Below are positions 40,840 to 50,584 of a stretch of DNA of 64,000 bases, piece by piece. The stretch is taken from NCBI GenBank assembly GCA_036365455.1, contig JAWQUS010000026.1:14712001-14776000 (forward strand), in the 5' to 3' direction. This DNA comes from Macrosoma leucophasiata. Lineage: Eukaryota; Arthropoda; Insecta; Lepidoptera; Hedylidae. The notes under the pieces are model-generated. The model was not told where the DNA came from. It made no database searches and worked only from the letters and a program-made list of their open reading frames with translations. The position numbers were made by a program, and so were the translations under genes. Numbering within the stretch: position 1 is the first letter of the stretch; every line of letters begins with the position of its first letter.

Positions 40840-41115
40840 TTTTTTTTTTATGTTATGGAAGTGGCAAACAAGCATGCAGTTCACATTGATGTTAAGTGAT
40901 GACTGCGGCCTATAGACACCCACACAAAGACCGAGGTCGAAATGCAGATGCGTTACCACTCCTGAGGCCTAAGGTGTTATGCCTCTGTGCCGGAAATTAC
41001 AGGGCCGTACATTACCACCTGACCGGAACACGATAGTGCTGAACACTACCATTTAGCGGCAAGTATATTAGGTAATGCGGTGGTGCCTTCGCCCGCGAGC
41101 TCCGTAACTGGTGCT
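40840..41115 (-). repeat. SINE-A
   Basis: Near-complete minus-strand copy. CCGTATGT flanks it (about 40827 and 41119), a plausible 8-bp target duplication. Confidence 0.85.
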
Positions 41116-41171
41116 CTACCGTATGTCTGTCAAGAACTTTAGTTGGGAATGTGGATGTGTTCTTTGAAATT

Positions 41172-41333
41172 AATGTACGGCCCTGTAATATCCGGCACAT
41201 AGGCATAGCACCTCACGAGTGGTAACACATCTGCATTTTGGCTTTGTTCTTTGTGTGGGTGTCTATAGCCTGCAGTCATCACTTAACATCTACGTGAACT
41301 GCATGCTTGCTTGCCACTTTCATCACATAAAAA
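41172..41333 (+). repeat. SINE-A, 5'-truncated
   Basis: From ACGGCCCTGTAATATCCGGC to the A-tail. Contains GGTAACACATCTGCATTTTG and GCATGCTTGCTTGCCAC. Confidence 0.85.
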
Positions 41334-41464
41334 AAAATCACTCTTATATTTTTTTCCAATCACGCCAAACGAAGTATAACTTCAAAAAATACAGAACTAG
41401 GGTTCTGTATTAGTTCTGTACGGTTCTGTATTAGTTGAACGTAGGGTTCTGTACTTATAAAATA

Positions 41465-41790
41465 ACAAGATGTGCCCGCGATTTCGTCCGCGTAAGAATT
41501 TATGATTGTTCCGTATGTACCGGACGAAGTCATGAGCTCGGCTAGTATAAAAGTAGCTCAAGTTACTCCTTATTACATAAGCTATCTGCCAGTGAAAGTC
41601 CCCGCAAAATCGGTAAAGCCGTTCCCGAGATTAACGGGGACAAACATACAGACAGACAGACGGACGGACGGACTGACGGATGGACACACAGACAGACAGA
41701 CAGACAGGCAGACTGACAGACAAACAGACAGACAGACATACAGACAGACAGACAGACAGACAAATATTTCAAAAATTGTAGTTCTGGTGT
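41465..41790 (+). repeat. Repeat with ACAG microsatellite
   Basis: GTGCCCGCGATTTCGTCCGC, CCAGTGAAAGTCCCCGCAAA and GCCGTTCCCGAGATTAACGG lead into ~120 bases of GACA/GACG repeats (41646-41765). Similar body pieces occur at 50215, 51715 and, reversed, 63140-63260. A common lepidopteran repeat type whose class I cannot fix. Confidence 0.6.
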
Positions 41791-41869
41791 ATATACCGTC
41801 TAAACATACTCGTACATATGCATTTAGTAAAAAGCGGTTATTGTTGTATTACAAACAGACACTATAATT

Positions 41870-42180
41870 TTATTTATTTGTATGTATGTATGTATAATTA
41901 TTATTTGCAATATTCGACGACTCATGCTTGGCATCTTTCGTGTAAGGGTAGAGTTTGACATTATTATGGTGGAGTCGTTGTTATGTGGAATTGAGTTATG
42001 CAGAGATGTTTGCTTATAAACATTATTTCGTTTATTTATTGCATTATGTATTCATTGAATAAAATTATTTGTGTATGAAATATTGAATAGACTCATAAGA
42101 TGTGTATAGGATAAAATATTATTTATAACGTGTATTTGAGTATATATTTATGTGAGCAATATACTTGAATATATACTTGA
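41870..42180. other. Spacer, no gene seen
   Basis: A GTATGTATGTAT stretch at 41880, then AT-rich sequence with no supported feature. Confidence 0.4.
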
Positions 42181-42182
42181 GC

Positions 42183-42325
42183 AGCGCGCACTATGGGCGC
42201 GGTCGGGTAGTGTGATGGGTGACCGCTAGTGGTAAATTAAAATGCGCGTTTCCGTGCTTCGGAGGGCACGTTCAGCCGTCGGTCCCGGTTGCTATCGATA
42301 GATAGCAGTCGTTAAATCTTGTATG
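42183..42325 (+). repeat. SINE-D, 5' portion
   Basis: GGTAGTGTGATGGGTGACCG, GCTTCGGAGGGCACG, CCGTCGGTCCCGGTTGCTAT as in the reverse complement of 57120-57260. The RTE-like tail is absent. SINE-C sequence (minus, 42330-42400, CCAGGCACATTACCGAACTC) abuts directly. Confidence 0.7.
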
Positions 42326-42427
42326 AGGTTGCGTGGACATCTCCAGGCACATTACCGAACTCTGAGGTAGGTACTAGGAAATTTCCAGAAAATAAAAAAA
42401 AACTTTGTGGAGGAACGGGTGGAAATT

Positions 42428-42775
42428 AGGGATGGCGATCTGAGAACGATCTTTTAGACCGAAAAGATCGATTATTTGAATCGATTCACTGCACCGAATC
42501 GATCTAGCGAATCGATACTTTACCTTGGAAAATCGAAGATCGACCTTTTTGCTTCATTACTTAAAGGAAACATGTAGTAAATACCATAAAAAGAGACACG
42601 ACACATAAATCATAACATTTAACGTGTAATATGAAGCAACATTGACTTCTTTTTTTTTTTTTTTGCTCGTCACTTCGATTGAATTTGAAGTTGACATGAT
42701 CCAAATTGAAAAAATGTCGATTAATCGGAAATCGATTTTTTACTCTTCGATTCGAATCGATTCAAAGATCGATCT
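42428..42775. mobile_element. Insert rich in AATCGAT words
   Basis: Absent from the other copy of repeat F. AATCGATT/GATCGAT words are concentrated at both ends (42460-42545 and 42710-42775), giving partial inverted symmetry, with a T-run in the middle. Looks like a decayed MITE; termini unclear. Confidence 0.5.
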
Positions 42776-42865
42776 TTTTCCGACGAAAAGGGAGGATCCT
42801 CCGACCAGGCGAGGTGATAGCGCCTGGCGGCTTGCGGCCTAACGATTGACGTTGGGAAGTTGTAA

Positions 42866-42926
42866 ATATCGCCTCTTTACAAGAATAATGTGACATTTCA
42901 TGTAGAACGATCTAAAGAGGCGATAT
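42866..42926. mobile_element. 61-bp palindromic mini-insertion
   Basis: ATATCGCCTCTTTA is perfectly inverted as TAAAGAGGCGATAT. The other repeat F copy has only TATATG at this point (about 16262), so this is a precise small insertion. Confidence 0.65.
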
Positions 42927-43097
42927 GGCAACTCTTGAGAAATCTTCGTAAGTGCGATGTTATCCGATTGACACGCCATCTACCGTACTGGACAAGTACT
43001 GTGAGGTTTCATTGTATTTCACTAGTTGGCGCCTTAATGTAGTACACCTTCATTGATCCAGGGATAAAGGATTTCACACCGTTATATCTGGTTGATG

Positions 43098-43455
43098 TGT
43101 CTAAACAACATATTTTGAAAAGACCCTACTGAGTTTTGTTTTGGCAGGTTTTTTCTCAGTAATGTGGGCTTTGGAACTCTGCCAGTGAATGACAAAGAAT
43201 GTCCCATATTTTTTTGTTTAGTCTTATCTTGCCGTTTGTAAAAGAGAGTATGGAACATTCTGTTGATACCTATTTTTATTAATAAGTATTTTTGGACTAT
43301 TATTTATTTTATTTTCTTTACTTTGACATATAAATCGACGTATCAGTTGTCATTCGCTTTAATTTTATATTTGTAATTTAAAATTAAAGCGAATGACACA
43401 AGCAAATTCTACTATTTCCAAGTGATTAAATGAATTTTTGAGTTTGAGTTTGAAT
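43098..43455 (+). repeat. LINE 3' end (repeat E), copy 2
   Basis: GAAAAGACCCTACTGAGTTT to TTTTTGAGTTTGAGTTTGA. Close to 48670-49007 but carries an extra local inverted duplication at 43351-43395. Confidence 0.75.
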
Positions 43456-43675
43456 AGATATACAATGCGAATGTAAATGGTTGCAGAGGCCAAAGGAGAC
43501 TCAGACCAATTAGGTCGAGTTCTGTCTGATGGTGCGGTCAAAAGTCTTAGGAATCGGCGTGCATGTATGAAGAGAATGATGAAGGTAGATGAGGCACGAG
43601 AGATATGTCAGGACCGGGATAGTTAGCGCTTTACACACTCTGCCTACCCCGTTAGAGACCTGGCGTAAAGATACA
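43456..43675 (+). mobile_element. LINE2, 3' fragment
   Basis: ATATACAATGCGAATGTAAA, CGGTCAAAAGTCTTAGGAAT, CGTGCATGTATGAAGAGAAT, then CTCTGCCTACCCC and a GATACATATACAT tail. A ~20-base gap removes part of the HDQIG region. Confidence 0.9.
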
Positions 43676-43997
43676 TATACATATTTTGAGATGCAGAAAA
43701 CTCACACATATGGACTCAATAAAGAGAATCAATATCCTTGAAAACGCCGAAACATTTTCTATAATGGACTAAATATAGCATCGAAGATAATCCCACGTTA
43801 TGGTATCAAAAGCAACGTGCATGAGACTCGCGTCGCTTTACGTGAGCGACTGAAGCTCAACAACCACTTTATGGCGAACGCTAAAACACTCATTAATACG
43901 CATTTTATTACCGGCCCCTTATTCTGGTATCTTGCGTATTATAAATGGAAGGTGAATATCATGTTTTATCGGAATAATATTGTTACTCTTTTTATGA

Positions 43998-44170
43998 TGT
44001 ATGGTCCCGTTAGAACTATCACAGAGACATAACGGTTAAGGTCTCAGGAATGGCAACGCATCTGCATCTTGACCTCTAGTTTTTATGTAAATATCTTTAG
44101 GCTGCAGTCATCACTTAACATATTTTTGAACTGTACGCTTGTTTGTCACCTTCGTGACACAAAAAAAAAC
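43998..44170 (+). repeat. SINE-A-like block in repeat T
   Basis: GATGTATGGTCCCGTTAGAA, GGAATGGCAACGCATCTGCA, GCTGCAGTCATCACTTAACA and an A-run. The second copy is at 45088-45265. The block must have been there before the array formed. Confidence 0.75.
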
Positions 44171-44523
44171 GTGTGTGATAGTATTGCACACAATGAAATT
44201 CAGTGTAAAAGATTGTATCTATATATCGTGATGCAGAAAATTTACACATAAACACTTAATAAAGAGCTCAATATCCTTGAAAACGCCTAAACATTTTCTT
44301 TATTGGACTAAATATAGCATCGAAGATAATCCCACGTTATGGTATCAAAGACACGTGCATGTGACTCGTGTCGCTTTACGTGCGCGACTGTAGCTCAACA
44401 ACCACTTTATGGCGAACGCTAAAACACTAATTAATACGCATTTTATTACCGGCCCCTTATTCTGGTATCTTGCGTACTATAAATGGAAGGTGAATATCGT
44501 GTTTTATCGGAATAATATTGTTA

Positions 44524-44669
44524 CCCCCTTATTCATAAACGTACATTAGATACGTTTTAGCTATAGAATGCTTTGTCTTTGTCAGTTGCATTGTCAAATG
44601 TGCAGGATAGAAAGAGACAAAGCAGAGATTAGCAACACTTTAGCTAAAATACGTTTATGAATAAGGGGG
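44524..44669. mobile_element. MITE-3, copy 3, with TTA duplication
   Basis: Ends CCCCCTTATTCATAAACGTA and TACGTTTATGAATAAGGGGG are perfect over 20 bases. TTA lies on both sides (44521-44523, 44670-44672). This is the best-preserved copy. Confidence 0.85.
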
Positions 44670-44806
44670 TTACTTTTTAAGCTATTGCATAGCTTCTATC
44701 GCGAGCCTTGAGCGCGGGGACCGAATTCAGAAATTCCGTAACGAAAAAACCGGACGCTCCGGATTACAAATTTTAAACTCATTTAATTTCGCCGTCCGAC
44801 CTCGTG

Positions 44807-44887
44807 GGTAGCGTGGCCGAGCGGTCTAGGCGTTGGTTTAAGGCACCAGTCTCTACGGAGGTGTGGGTTCGAATCCCACCGCTGCCA
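44807..44887 (+). tRNA. tRNA-Leu-AAG: tRNA-Leu (anticodon AAG)
   Basis: An 81-base type II tRNA that decodes CTT (and CTC by wobble) leucine codons. Acceptor GGTAGCG pairs with CGCTGCC (one G-T), discriminator A. A box TGGCCGAGCGGTC. Anticodon stem TTGGT/ACCAG with loop TTAAGGC, giving AAG. A variable arm follows, then T arm GTGGG-TTCGAAT-CCCAC with B box GGTTCGAATCC. There is no intron. A TTTTT run six bases downstream can terminate pol III. All expected features are intact, so it is probably functional, although it sits inside a repeat array. Confidence 0.92.
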
Positions 44888-44892
44888 AGATT

Positions 44893-44899
44893 GTTTTTG
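44893..44899 (+). terminator. Pol III T-run
   Basis: The first run of five T (GTTTTTG) lies just after the tRNA 3' end, and a run of nine follows at 44901-44909. Confidence 0.7.
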
Positions 44900-45601
44900 T
44901 TTTTTTTTATTGTTTGTTTTTCCATTCAATATTTGAAAGTGGTAAATATTCATAGAAAATTATTGTTTCATTTTTCTATTTTTTTTTCTTTTATTTGCAT
45001 TTTATTTTGTTTTGCATAATTTTAGATAATTATGTAAATGCAATAGCTTAACCGCGGCAGTTCCCGAGTGCCACACGTCTTTTTTATGATGTATGGTCCC
45101 GTAATAACTATCACAGAGACGTAACGATTAAAGTCTCAGGGTTGGCAACGCATCTGCATCTTGACCTCTAGTATTTGTGTAAATTTCTATAGGCTGCAGT
45201 CATCACTTAACATCTTTGTGAACTGCAAGCTTGTTTGCCAACTTCGTGACACAAAAAAAAACGTGTGTTATAGTATTGCACACAATAAAAGTCAGTGTAA
45301 ATGATTGTATCTATATCTCGAGATGCAGAAAGTTCGAAAATAAAGACTTATGAGCTCAATATCCTTGAAAACGCCTTAATTTTTTCTTTATTGGACTAAA
45401 TATAGCATCGAAGATAATCCCACGTTATGGTATCAAAAGACACGTGCATGTGACTCGCGTCGCTTTACGTGCGCGACTGTAGCTCAACAACCACTTTATG
45501 GCGAACGCTAAAACACTCATTAATACGCATTTTATTACCGGCTCCCTATTCTGGTGTCTTGGGTAGAATATAAAATGGAACATCATTAACTAAAAATAAT
45601 A

Positions 45602-45888
45602 TTGGTGGTAGAGCTCCAGTGACGGAGCTCGCGGGCGTAGGCACCATCGCATTACCTAATATACTTGCTGCTAAATGGTAGTGTTCAGCACTATCGTGTT
45701 CCGGTCAGGTGGTAATGTACGGCCCTGTAATTTCCGGCACAGAGGCATGACACCTTAAGCCTCAGGAGTGGAAACGCATCTGCATTTTGAACTCTGGTCA
45801 TTGAGTGGGTGTCTATAGGCTGCAGTCATCACTTGGTATCGGTGTGAGCTGCATCCTTGCTTGCCACTTTTATTACATAAAAAAAAAA
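45602..45888 (+). repeat. SINE-A, full-length
   Basis: Complete from TTGGTGGTAGAGCTCCAG to ACATAAAAAAAAAA. One block is changed (CACTTGGTATCGGTGTGAGC for the usual CACTTAACATCAATGTGAAC). Confidence 0.9.
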
Positions 45889-45895
45889 TGATTTA

Positions 45896-46480
45896 GTATG
45901 TATGTATCCTCACAGGGTAGGCAGAGAGTGTGGAGCGTTAGATATTCCGGTCCCAACACACCTCCCGTGCTTCATCTTCATTAATCATTCCCTTCATACA
46001 TACACACCGATTCCTAAGACTTTTGACTTCACCTATTTCGTCATGGTAGGTCAGTCTAGAATTGAGAAGTCCCGGGCTGACTGGCGTGCAGGTGTTCCGT
46101 ACGCCTCTAGTATTGTTTGGAGATTTGGAGCTGAAAGGCTCCGAAGAGGGTTCGGAAACGGGTAGCCGCCGGTGGGGTCGTGGATGAGTGCGATAGCGTT
46201 ACCGTAACCCCGCCACTAATGGTGGACGAGTCGGAATACCCAGGGGTTTTTTAATGGGTAGATGGATGTTTTTCCCGGAGTCCCACATAACCCACATAAT
46301 TCTCCCAAAGGGTGGGTATACGTAACGCATTTTCCCCTGGCTAATAAATATGGTTAAAATAAGGTTAGACTTTTGACTGTTTAGTCATTCGCTCATTTAA
46401 TATTCTTTCTATATGCTCGAATCCTCGGAGCATGCTTTTATATTTTTACCTTGATATTCTACTTCATTTATGTAGTCCGT
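45896..46480 (-). mobile_element. LINE2 fragment with a 315-bp insert
   Basis: Outer parts 45896-46057 (tail to GGTCATGGTAGGTCAG-like) and 46373-46480 (TTTAGTCATTCGCTCATTTA, CTTTCTATATGCTCGAA) match 11246-11560. The intervening stretch is absent from other LINE2 copies. Confidence 0.8.
46058..46372 (+). mobile_element. Unknown insert in LINE2
   Basis: GTCCCGGGCTGACTGGCGTG, TAGCCGCCGGTGGGGTCGTG, ACCCAGGGGTTTTTTAATGG, TTTTTCCCGGAGTCCCACAT, CTGGCTAATAAATATGG. GC-rich and non-coding. It reads like a truncated LINE 3' UTR, but I cannot assign it. Confidence 0.5.
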
Positions 46481-46738
46481 ATGAGTATCACGAGCATGTT
46501 CTATTAGGTTTACATAATTTTATATTACATATGTTTATTATTATTTATTGAACTTATATGATATTTAAAACGAACATATTTGATTTTCTTATCAAACTAG
46601 AAAACCAATGAGGTTTGTATTATTATTAAATGCCAAGGTCTACATCAGAAAACAGAATAGTGAAATTGTGAAGACAAGAAAACATTAAACCAACTTAGTA
46701 TATTATCAACATTAACAACAACAACAACTGCCTCGGTA

Positions 46739-47037
46739 GCCTAGTGGTAGCAGGCCACTACTACTACGCTGAGGTCCTGGGTTCGATTCCCGGGTAGGGG
46801 GTTATCAGAGATAATGGTGAAAAAGCCTTTATCTCTGGTTCTATTGGGATTTTTCCATTTTCTGGAAATTTCCCAGTACCTCAAAGTTTGGTAATGTGCC
46901 CGGAGATGTCAACAGGCTCGCCACCTGTTACATGGGCCAAAACGTAACCGGCGAATCGTGGGTGTTTGCATGTATGCTTGAATGCACGCATTTACCTCTG
47001 CCTACCCCTTCGGGGATTACAGGCGTGAAGTTACGTA
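46739..47037 (+). repeat. SINE-C, best full-length copy
   Basis: Head TGCCTCGGTAGCCTAGTGGT holds A box TAGCCTAGTGG, and the B box GGTTCGATTCC is perfect. The body has TTATCAGAGATAATGG, ATTTTTCCATTTTCTGGAAA and ACAGGCTCGCCACCTGTTAC. The tail CTCTGCCTACCCC, TTCGGGGATTACAG, GCGTGAAGTTACGTA resembles the LINE2 3' end. Length about 300 bp. Confidence 0.9.
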
Positions 47038-47077
47038 AATCATAGGTGATATACCTATGATTTAAATTCTAAAATGT

Positions 47078-47325
47078 ATGTATGTATGTATGTGTCTTCA
47101 CGCCAGGTCCCTAACGGGGTAGGTACAGAGTGTATAGCGCCGGATATCCCGGTCCTGACAAACCTCCCGTGCCTCGTCTACCTTCATCATTCTCTTCATA
47201 CATGCACGCCGATTCCTAAGACTTTTGACCCCACCATCAGACAGAACTTGACCTATTTGGTCATGGTAGGTCAGTCTTGGTCTTCCTGGTCCTCTGCAAA
47301 CATCCACATTCGCAATGTGCTTATA
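47078..47325 (-). mobile_element. LINE2, 3' fragment
   Basis: The tail here is GTATGTATGTATGTATGTGT then CTTCACGCCAGGTCCC. The minus-strand frame 47307-47098 gives RGPGRPRLTYHDQIG and CMKRMMKVDEAREVC up to the LINE2 stop. Confidence 0.9.
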
Positions 47326-47352
47326 TTATATGACATAATGTAATTTTTTTCA

Positions 47353-47498
47353 GTACCTCGAAGTTTGGTAATGTGCCTGGAGATGTGAACAACCAATAGG
47401 ACAAAACGTAACCGGCGAAGGTGTTTGCATGTATGCTTGAATACACGCATTTACCTCTGCCTCCCTCTTCGGGGATTACAGGCATGAAGTGACGTACG
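47353..47498 (+). repeat. SINE-C, 3' fragment
   Basis: From CAGTACCTCGAAGTTTGGTA to GGCATGAAGTGACGTACG, with a short internal gap. Confidence 0.85.
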
Positions 47499-47759
47499 TT
47501 ACTTTATCTGAATTTTCACTGGTAGAGAACCTTAATAATAGCAACAGACTAACATAATAAGTCCTCAAGTGGGAGACTATATAAAGAAAATACCGATTTG
47601 ACCTGAATCGGGCCAGTCAAATTTTATTGGTTCACTTTTAATAGCGACTCGGCTTACAGTTTTACTGTTCAATTATGGGTCGCGACATTTCAATTGTACA
47701 CGTGCCGCGGTATTTTGATTATATCTTCGTAATCTGTTTTCATATATTATACATATTTC

Positions 47760-48205
47760 GAGTGCTGTCTGAGGGTGGAGTCAAAAGTCTTAGGAATCGA
47801 CTTGCGTGAATAGAATGATGATTTTATTTATGTAATGGAAGTGGCAATTAACCGAGCAGTTTACATTGATGTTAAGTGATGACTGCAGCCTATAGACATC
47901 CACATAAAGACTAAGGTCAAAATGCAGATGCGTAACCACTCCTGAGGCCTAAGGTGTTATGCCTCTGTGCCGGAAATTACAGGGCCGTACATTACTACCT
48001 GACCGGAACACGGTAGTGCTGAACACTACCATTTAGCAGCAAGTATATAAAGTAATGCGGTTGTGCCTACGCCCGCGAGCTCCGTTGCTGGAGCTCTATC
48101 ACCAGTGATAAATGTAGAAGACGAATGGCAGGTATGTCAGGACCGGGATATCTGGCGCTCCACATTCTCTGCCCACCCCGTAAGGACTTGGCGCAAAGAT
48201 ACACA
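47760..48205 (+). mobile_element. LINE2 fragment split by SINE-A
   Basis: Left piece 47760-47820 (GTGCTGTCTGAGGGTGGAGT, AAAAGTCTTAGGAATCG). Right piece 48104-48205 (AGGTATGTCAGGACCGGGAT, CTCTGCCCACCCCG, GGCGCAAAGATACACA). Confidence 0.85.
47826..48103 (-). repeat. SINE-A in LINE2
   Basis: Minus-strand copy from TTTATGTAATGGAAGTGG to CTCTATCACCAG, placed between GAATGATGA and GATAAATGTAG of the LINE2 host. Confidence 0.9.
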
Positions 48206-48211
48206 GTTGTT

Positions 48212-48440
48212 TATCTAATCAAAGTGGCAAACTGGCATGCAGTTCACATGGATGTAAAGTGATGACTGCAGCCTATAATATCTACACCAAAACCAGAAGA
48301 CAAATTGCAGATGCGTTGCCACCCCTAAGGTACCTATGTTGTTATGTTTCTATGTGATGGCCCTGTAGGACACTATCGATCTAACCGGATTACATTATTA
48401 CTATCTAACCGGAACATGATAGTACTAAAACACTTATATA
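48212..48440 (-). repeat. SINE-A, divergent copy
   Basis: AAGTGGCAAACTGGCATGCA, AAGTGATGACTGCAGCCTAT, TTGCAGATGCGTTGCCAC, then ACCGGAACATGATAGTACTA with heavy drift. Confidence 0.7.
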
Positions 48441-48669
48441 TTATATATCTTGAACTTACAGATAATAAATTCAAGTCATGTATTAAACGCACCCTATGTA
48501 AAAATGCGTACTATAGACTCGACTCGATGACTATCTAAAGGATAGAGATGCCTGGACAAATGCTGGTCTAGCTCCACAAGACTAAACAATAATTTTGTGA
48601 AATGAATGTGCATTGTACTTGATATTGTAAAATATAGTTATAAGTGTCATATTGTGAAAATAGTTTTAA

Positions 48670-49007
48670 GGAACATATTTTGAAAAGACCCTACTGAGTT
48701 TTGTTTTGGCAGGTTATTTCTCAGTAATGTGGGCTTTGGAAATCTCCCCGTGAATGACAAAGAATGTCCCATATTTTTTTGTTTAGTCTTATCTTGCCGT
48801 TTGTAAAAAAGAGTATGGAACATTCTGTTGATACCTATTTTTATTATTAAGTATTTTTGGACCATTATTTATTTTATTTTGTTTACTTTGACATATTAAT
48901 CAACGTATCAGTTGTTATTCGCTTTAATTTTATATTTGTAATTTGACCTATCACAAGCAAATTCTATTATTTCCAAGTGATTAAATGAATTTTTGAGTTT
49001 GAGTTTG
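48670..49007 (+). repeat. LINE 3' end (repeat E), copy 3
   Basis: From GAACATATTTTGAAAAGACC to TTTTTGAGTTTGAGTTTGAC. The reference form for the family because it lacks the extra palindrome of copy 2. Confidence 0.75.
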
Positions 49008-49219
49008 ACACTAATATATTTGGCGACAGATAGATTAGGTAATGAGGTATTGCCTACGCCTTCGATCATCTACCCTGGAACTCTACTGTAGTATGTTTGT
49101 TTGCCACTTTATGAAACAAAAAAATACTTGAATTAATTCCCTCTTTTAACGAAACTATTCAAGCAAACATTTTCGATAGTGGAAATATTTCCACTAAGCA
49201 TAGTTAGATTTATGAAGCC

Positions 49220-50570
49220 AGTATTAAAGATAAAGTCTATACCTCATATCCTGTTCGTGAGGTGCTCGTGCCGTCGGATCACGATATGCATCAAATATGT
49301 TCCAACTTTCAATATCCGACAAGCGTTTTCTTTTGATCAAGCATCTTGAAAAATGATACAAAATTATAATGTTTTTCAATTGAATTGAAAAGAAAAAATA
49401 CTGTTGAAGATGAATTATGAATCGGGTAAATCTAACTGCTCCATTGATAGTACGTAACTTTTGTTGAAAACTAGCTAAACCCCGTAAACTTCGTACCGCC
49501 ATTAGAGATTTTTAATAGTGGATGTTTGCATGTATCCATGCATATAATTATAATGTCCTAGTGTAATGTTTTCTTATGTTATATGGTTTATGTGAAGGTC
49601 AATAAAATTATTTTTTGTATAAAACGTATGTGGACATAATAATATAACTTTCCTATAAATACTTTAAAAAAAAAAAATCATTACTTTTTTTTTGAAGTTT
49701 TGCAAAGTATTGTGCGACTTCAAATAAAACATAGTTTTAGATTTATAATTATGGTCTTAAACATAAAAAAATATTTTTAACAAATTCTTTTAAAGATTTC
49801 TAAAGAAAATACGAGTAAATTTACAAAGATGGTCAAGGGTTACATTATTTTGAATATTAGAAAACAAAGTTATTTTACTTTAACATTAGAGAAGAACCTT
49901 TAAAAAAAATTATGTAGGTTTTATGATGGGTACTATATCAATTAAATATCTCTTATTCTATTTAATTTACTATTAAGGAAAAAAAATCAACAGTTGCATA
50001 TTTAATACACGTGTTACCGCTGTAGATAAAGTCGATATCCTGTTTCTGAGAAATGCATGTGTCATGTGATCATTACAAGCATCAAACACATCCAATATCT
50101 ACGGAGCGTTTCTTATTTGATCTTGCAAATTAATAAGAATTATCTGAAATGTTTTATGCAATAATCTGATGGATATAATGTCCTAATATTATGTTTTTTT
50201 TTATGTGACACTAGCTGCTGCCCGCGACGTCGTCTGCGTCAAGGCTCTACAGCACCAAACATACCTAAGATGCCAGTGTCGCTTTAGCATTAAACAACTT
50301 TCAAATAGCATTAAACTAAAAGTATTTTTTTTAAAGTGAAGCAAGTGAAGAGAGTCATATGGAAATCCTACTGATTACAGTCATAAGATGTGACTGAAGT
50401 AAATAGAGAAAATAATGCAGGAATTATATTCCCTGACACAAAAGATAAAAAATACGTACAAAGGTATCATATCTTACAACACTATCCTACAAATTACGTT
50501 GGTAGTTATGCTGCCAGGAGCCAAAATGTAAAGAGAGTCAGGACTGGTGACGCGATAACAAGCGACGTAT
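49220..50570. other. Spacer with a degenerate internal duplication
   Basis: 49228-49340 and 50030-50130 share ATATCCTGTT..TGAG, GTGATC/GGATCAC, GCATCAAA.A and CAATATC. On the minus strand both give a FDA..D-like peptide, but no recognised domain. Otherwise AT-rich; 50215-50290 has a CCCGCGACGTCGTCTGCG repeat piece. Confidence 0.4.
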
Positions 50571-50584
50571 AGTTGCCCGTGTGA

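Larger units (their letters stand above)
42405..43050 (+). repeat. Repeat F, copy 2, with two insertions
   Basis: Outer sequence matches the complement of 16143-16370: GGAGGAACGGGTGG, CGACGAAAAG, GGCCTAACGATTGACGTTGG, CGCCATCTACCGTACTGGAC. It is interrupted at 42428-42775 and 42866-42926. Confidence 0.75.
44679..45049. other. tRNA-Leu region bounded by 11-bp inverted repeat
   Basis: AAGCTATTGCA (44679-44689) is perfectly inverted as TGCAATAGCTT (45039-45049). The tRNA-Leu gene lies between. Upstream is TATCGCGAGCCTTGAGCGCG and GAAATTCCGTAACGAAAAAA; downstream is T-rich. No flanking duplication was recognised. Confidence 0.5.
43690..45575 (+). repeat. Repeat T tandem array, ~540-bp unit
   Basis: Units start at ATGCAGAAA near 43691, 44231 and 45322. 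Each has CAATATCCTTGAAAACGCC, AGCATCGAAGATAATCCCAC, CGTCGCTTTACGTG, AACACTCATTAATACGCATT, and then a SINE-A-like block ending in AAAAAAAAACGTGTGT. Unit 2 is interrupted at 44521-45077 by a MITE and a tRNA-Leu region, which raises that spacing to ~1090. Unit 3 is incomplete. Confidence 0.85.

Noticed and set aside
41646..41765. Possible CRISPR-like or coding array in the GACA repeats
   Set aside because: A simple four-base microsatellite without spacers; the frame through it is an artefact of the repeat. No CRISPR is expected in this genome.
44804..45019. 71-codon frame at the tRNA-Leu locus
   Set aside because: It begins in the tRNA gene and continues through poly-T; the tRNA fold explains the sequence.
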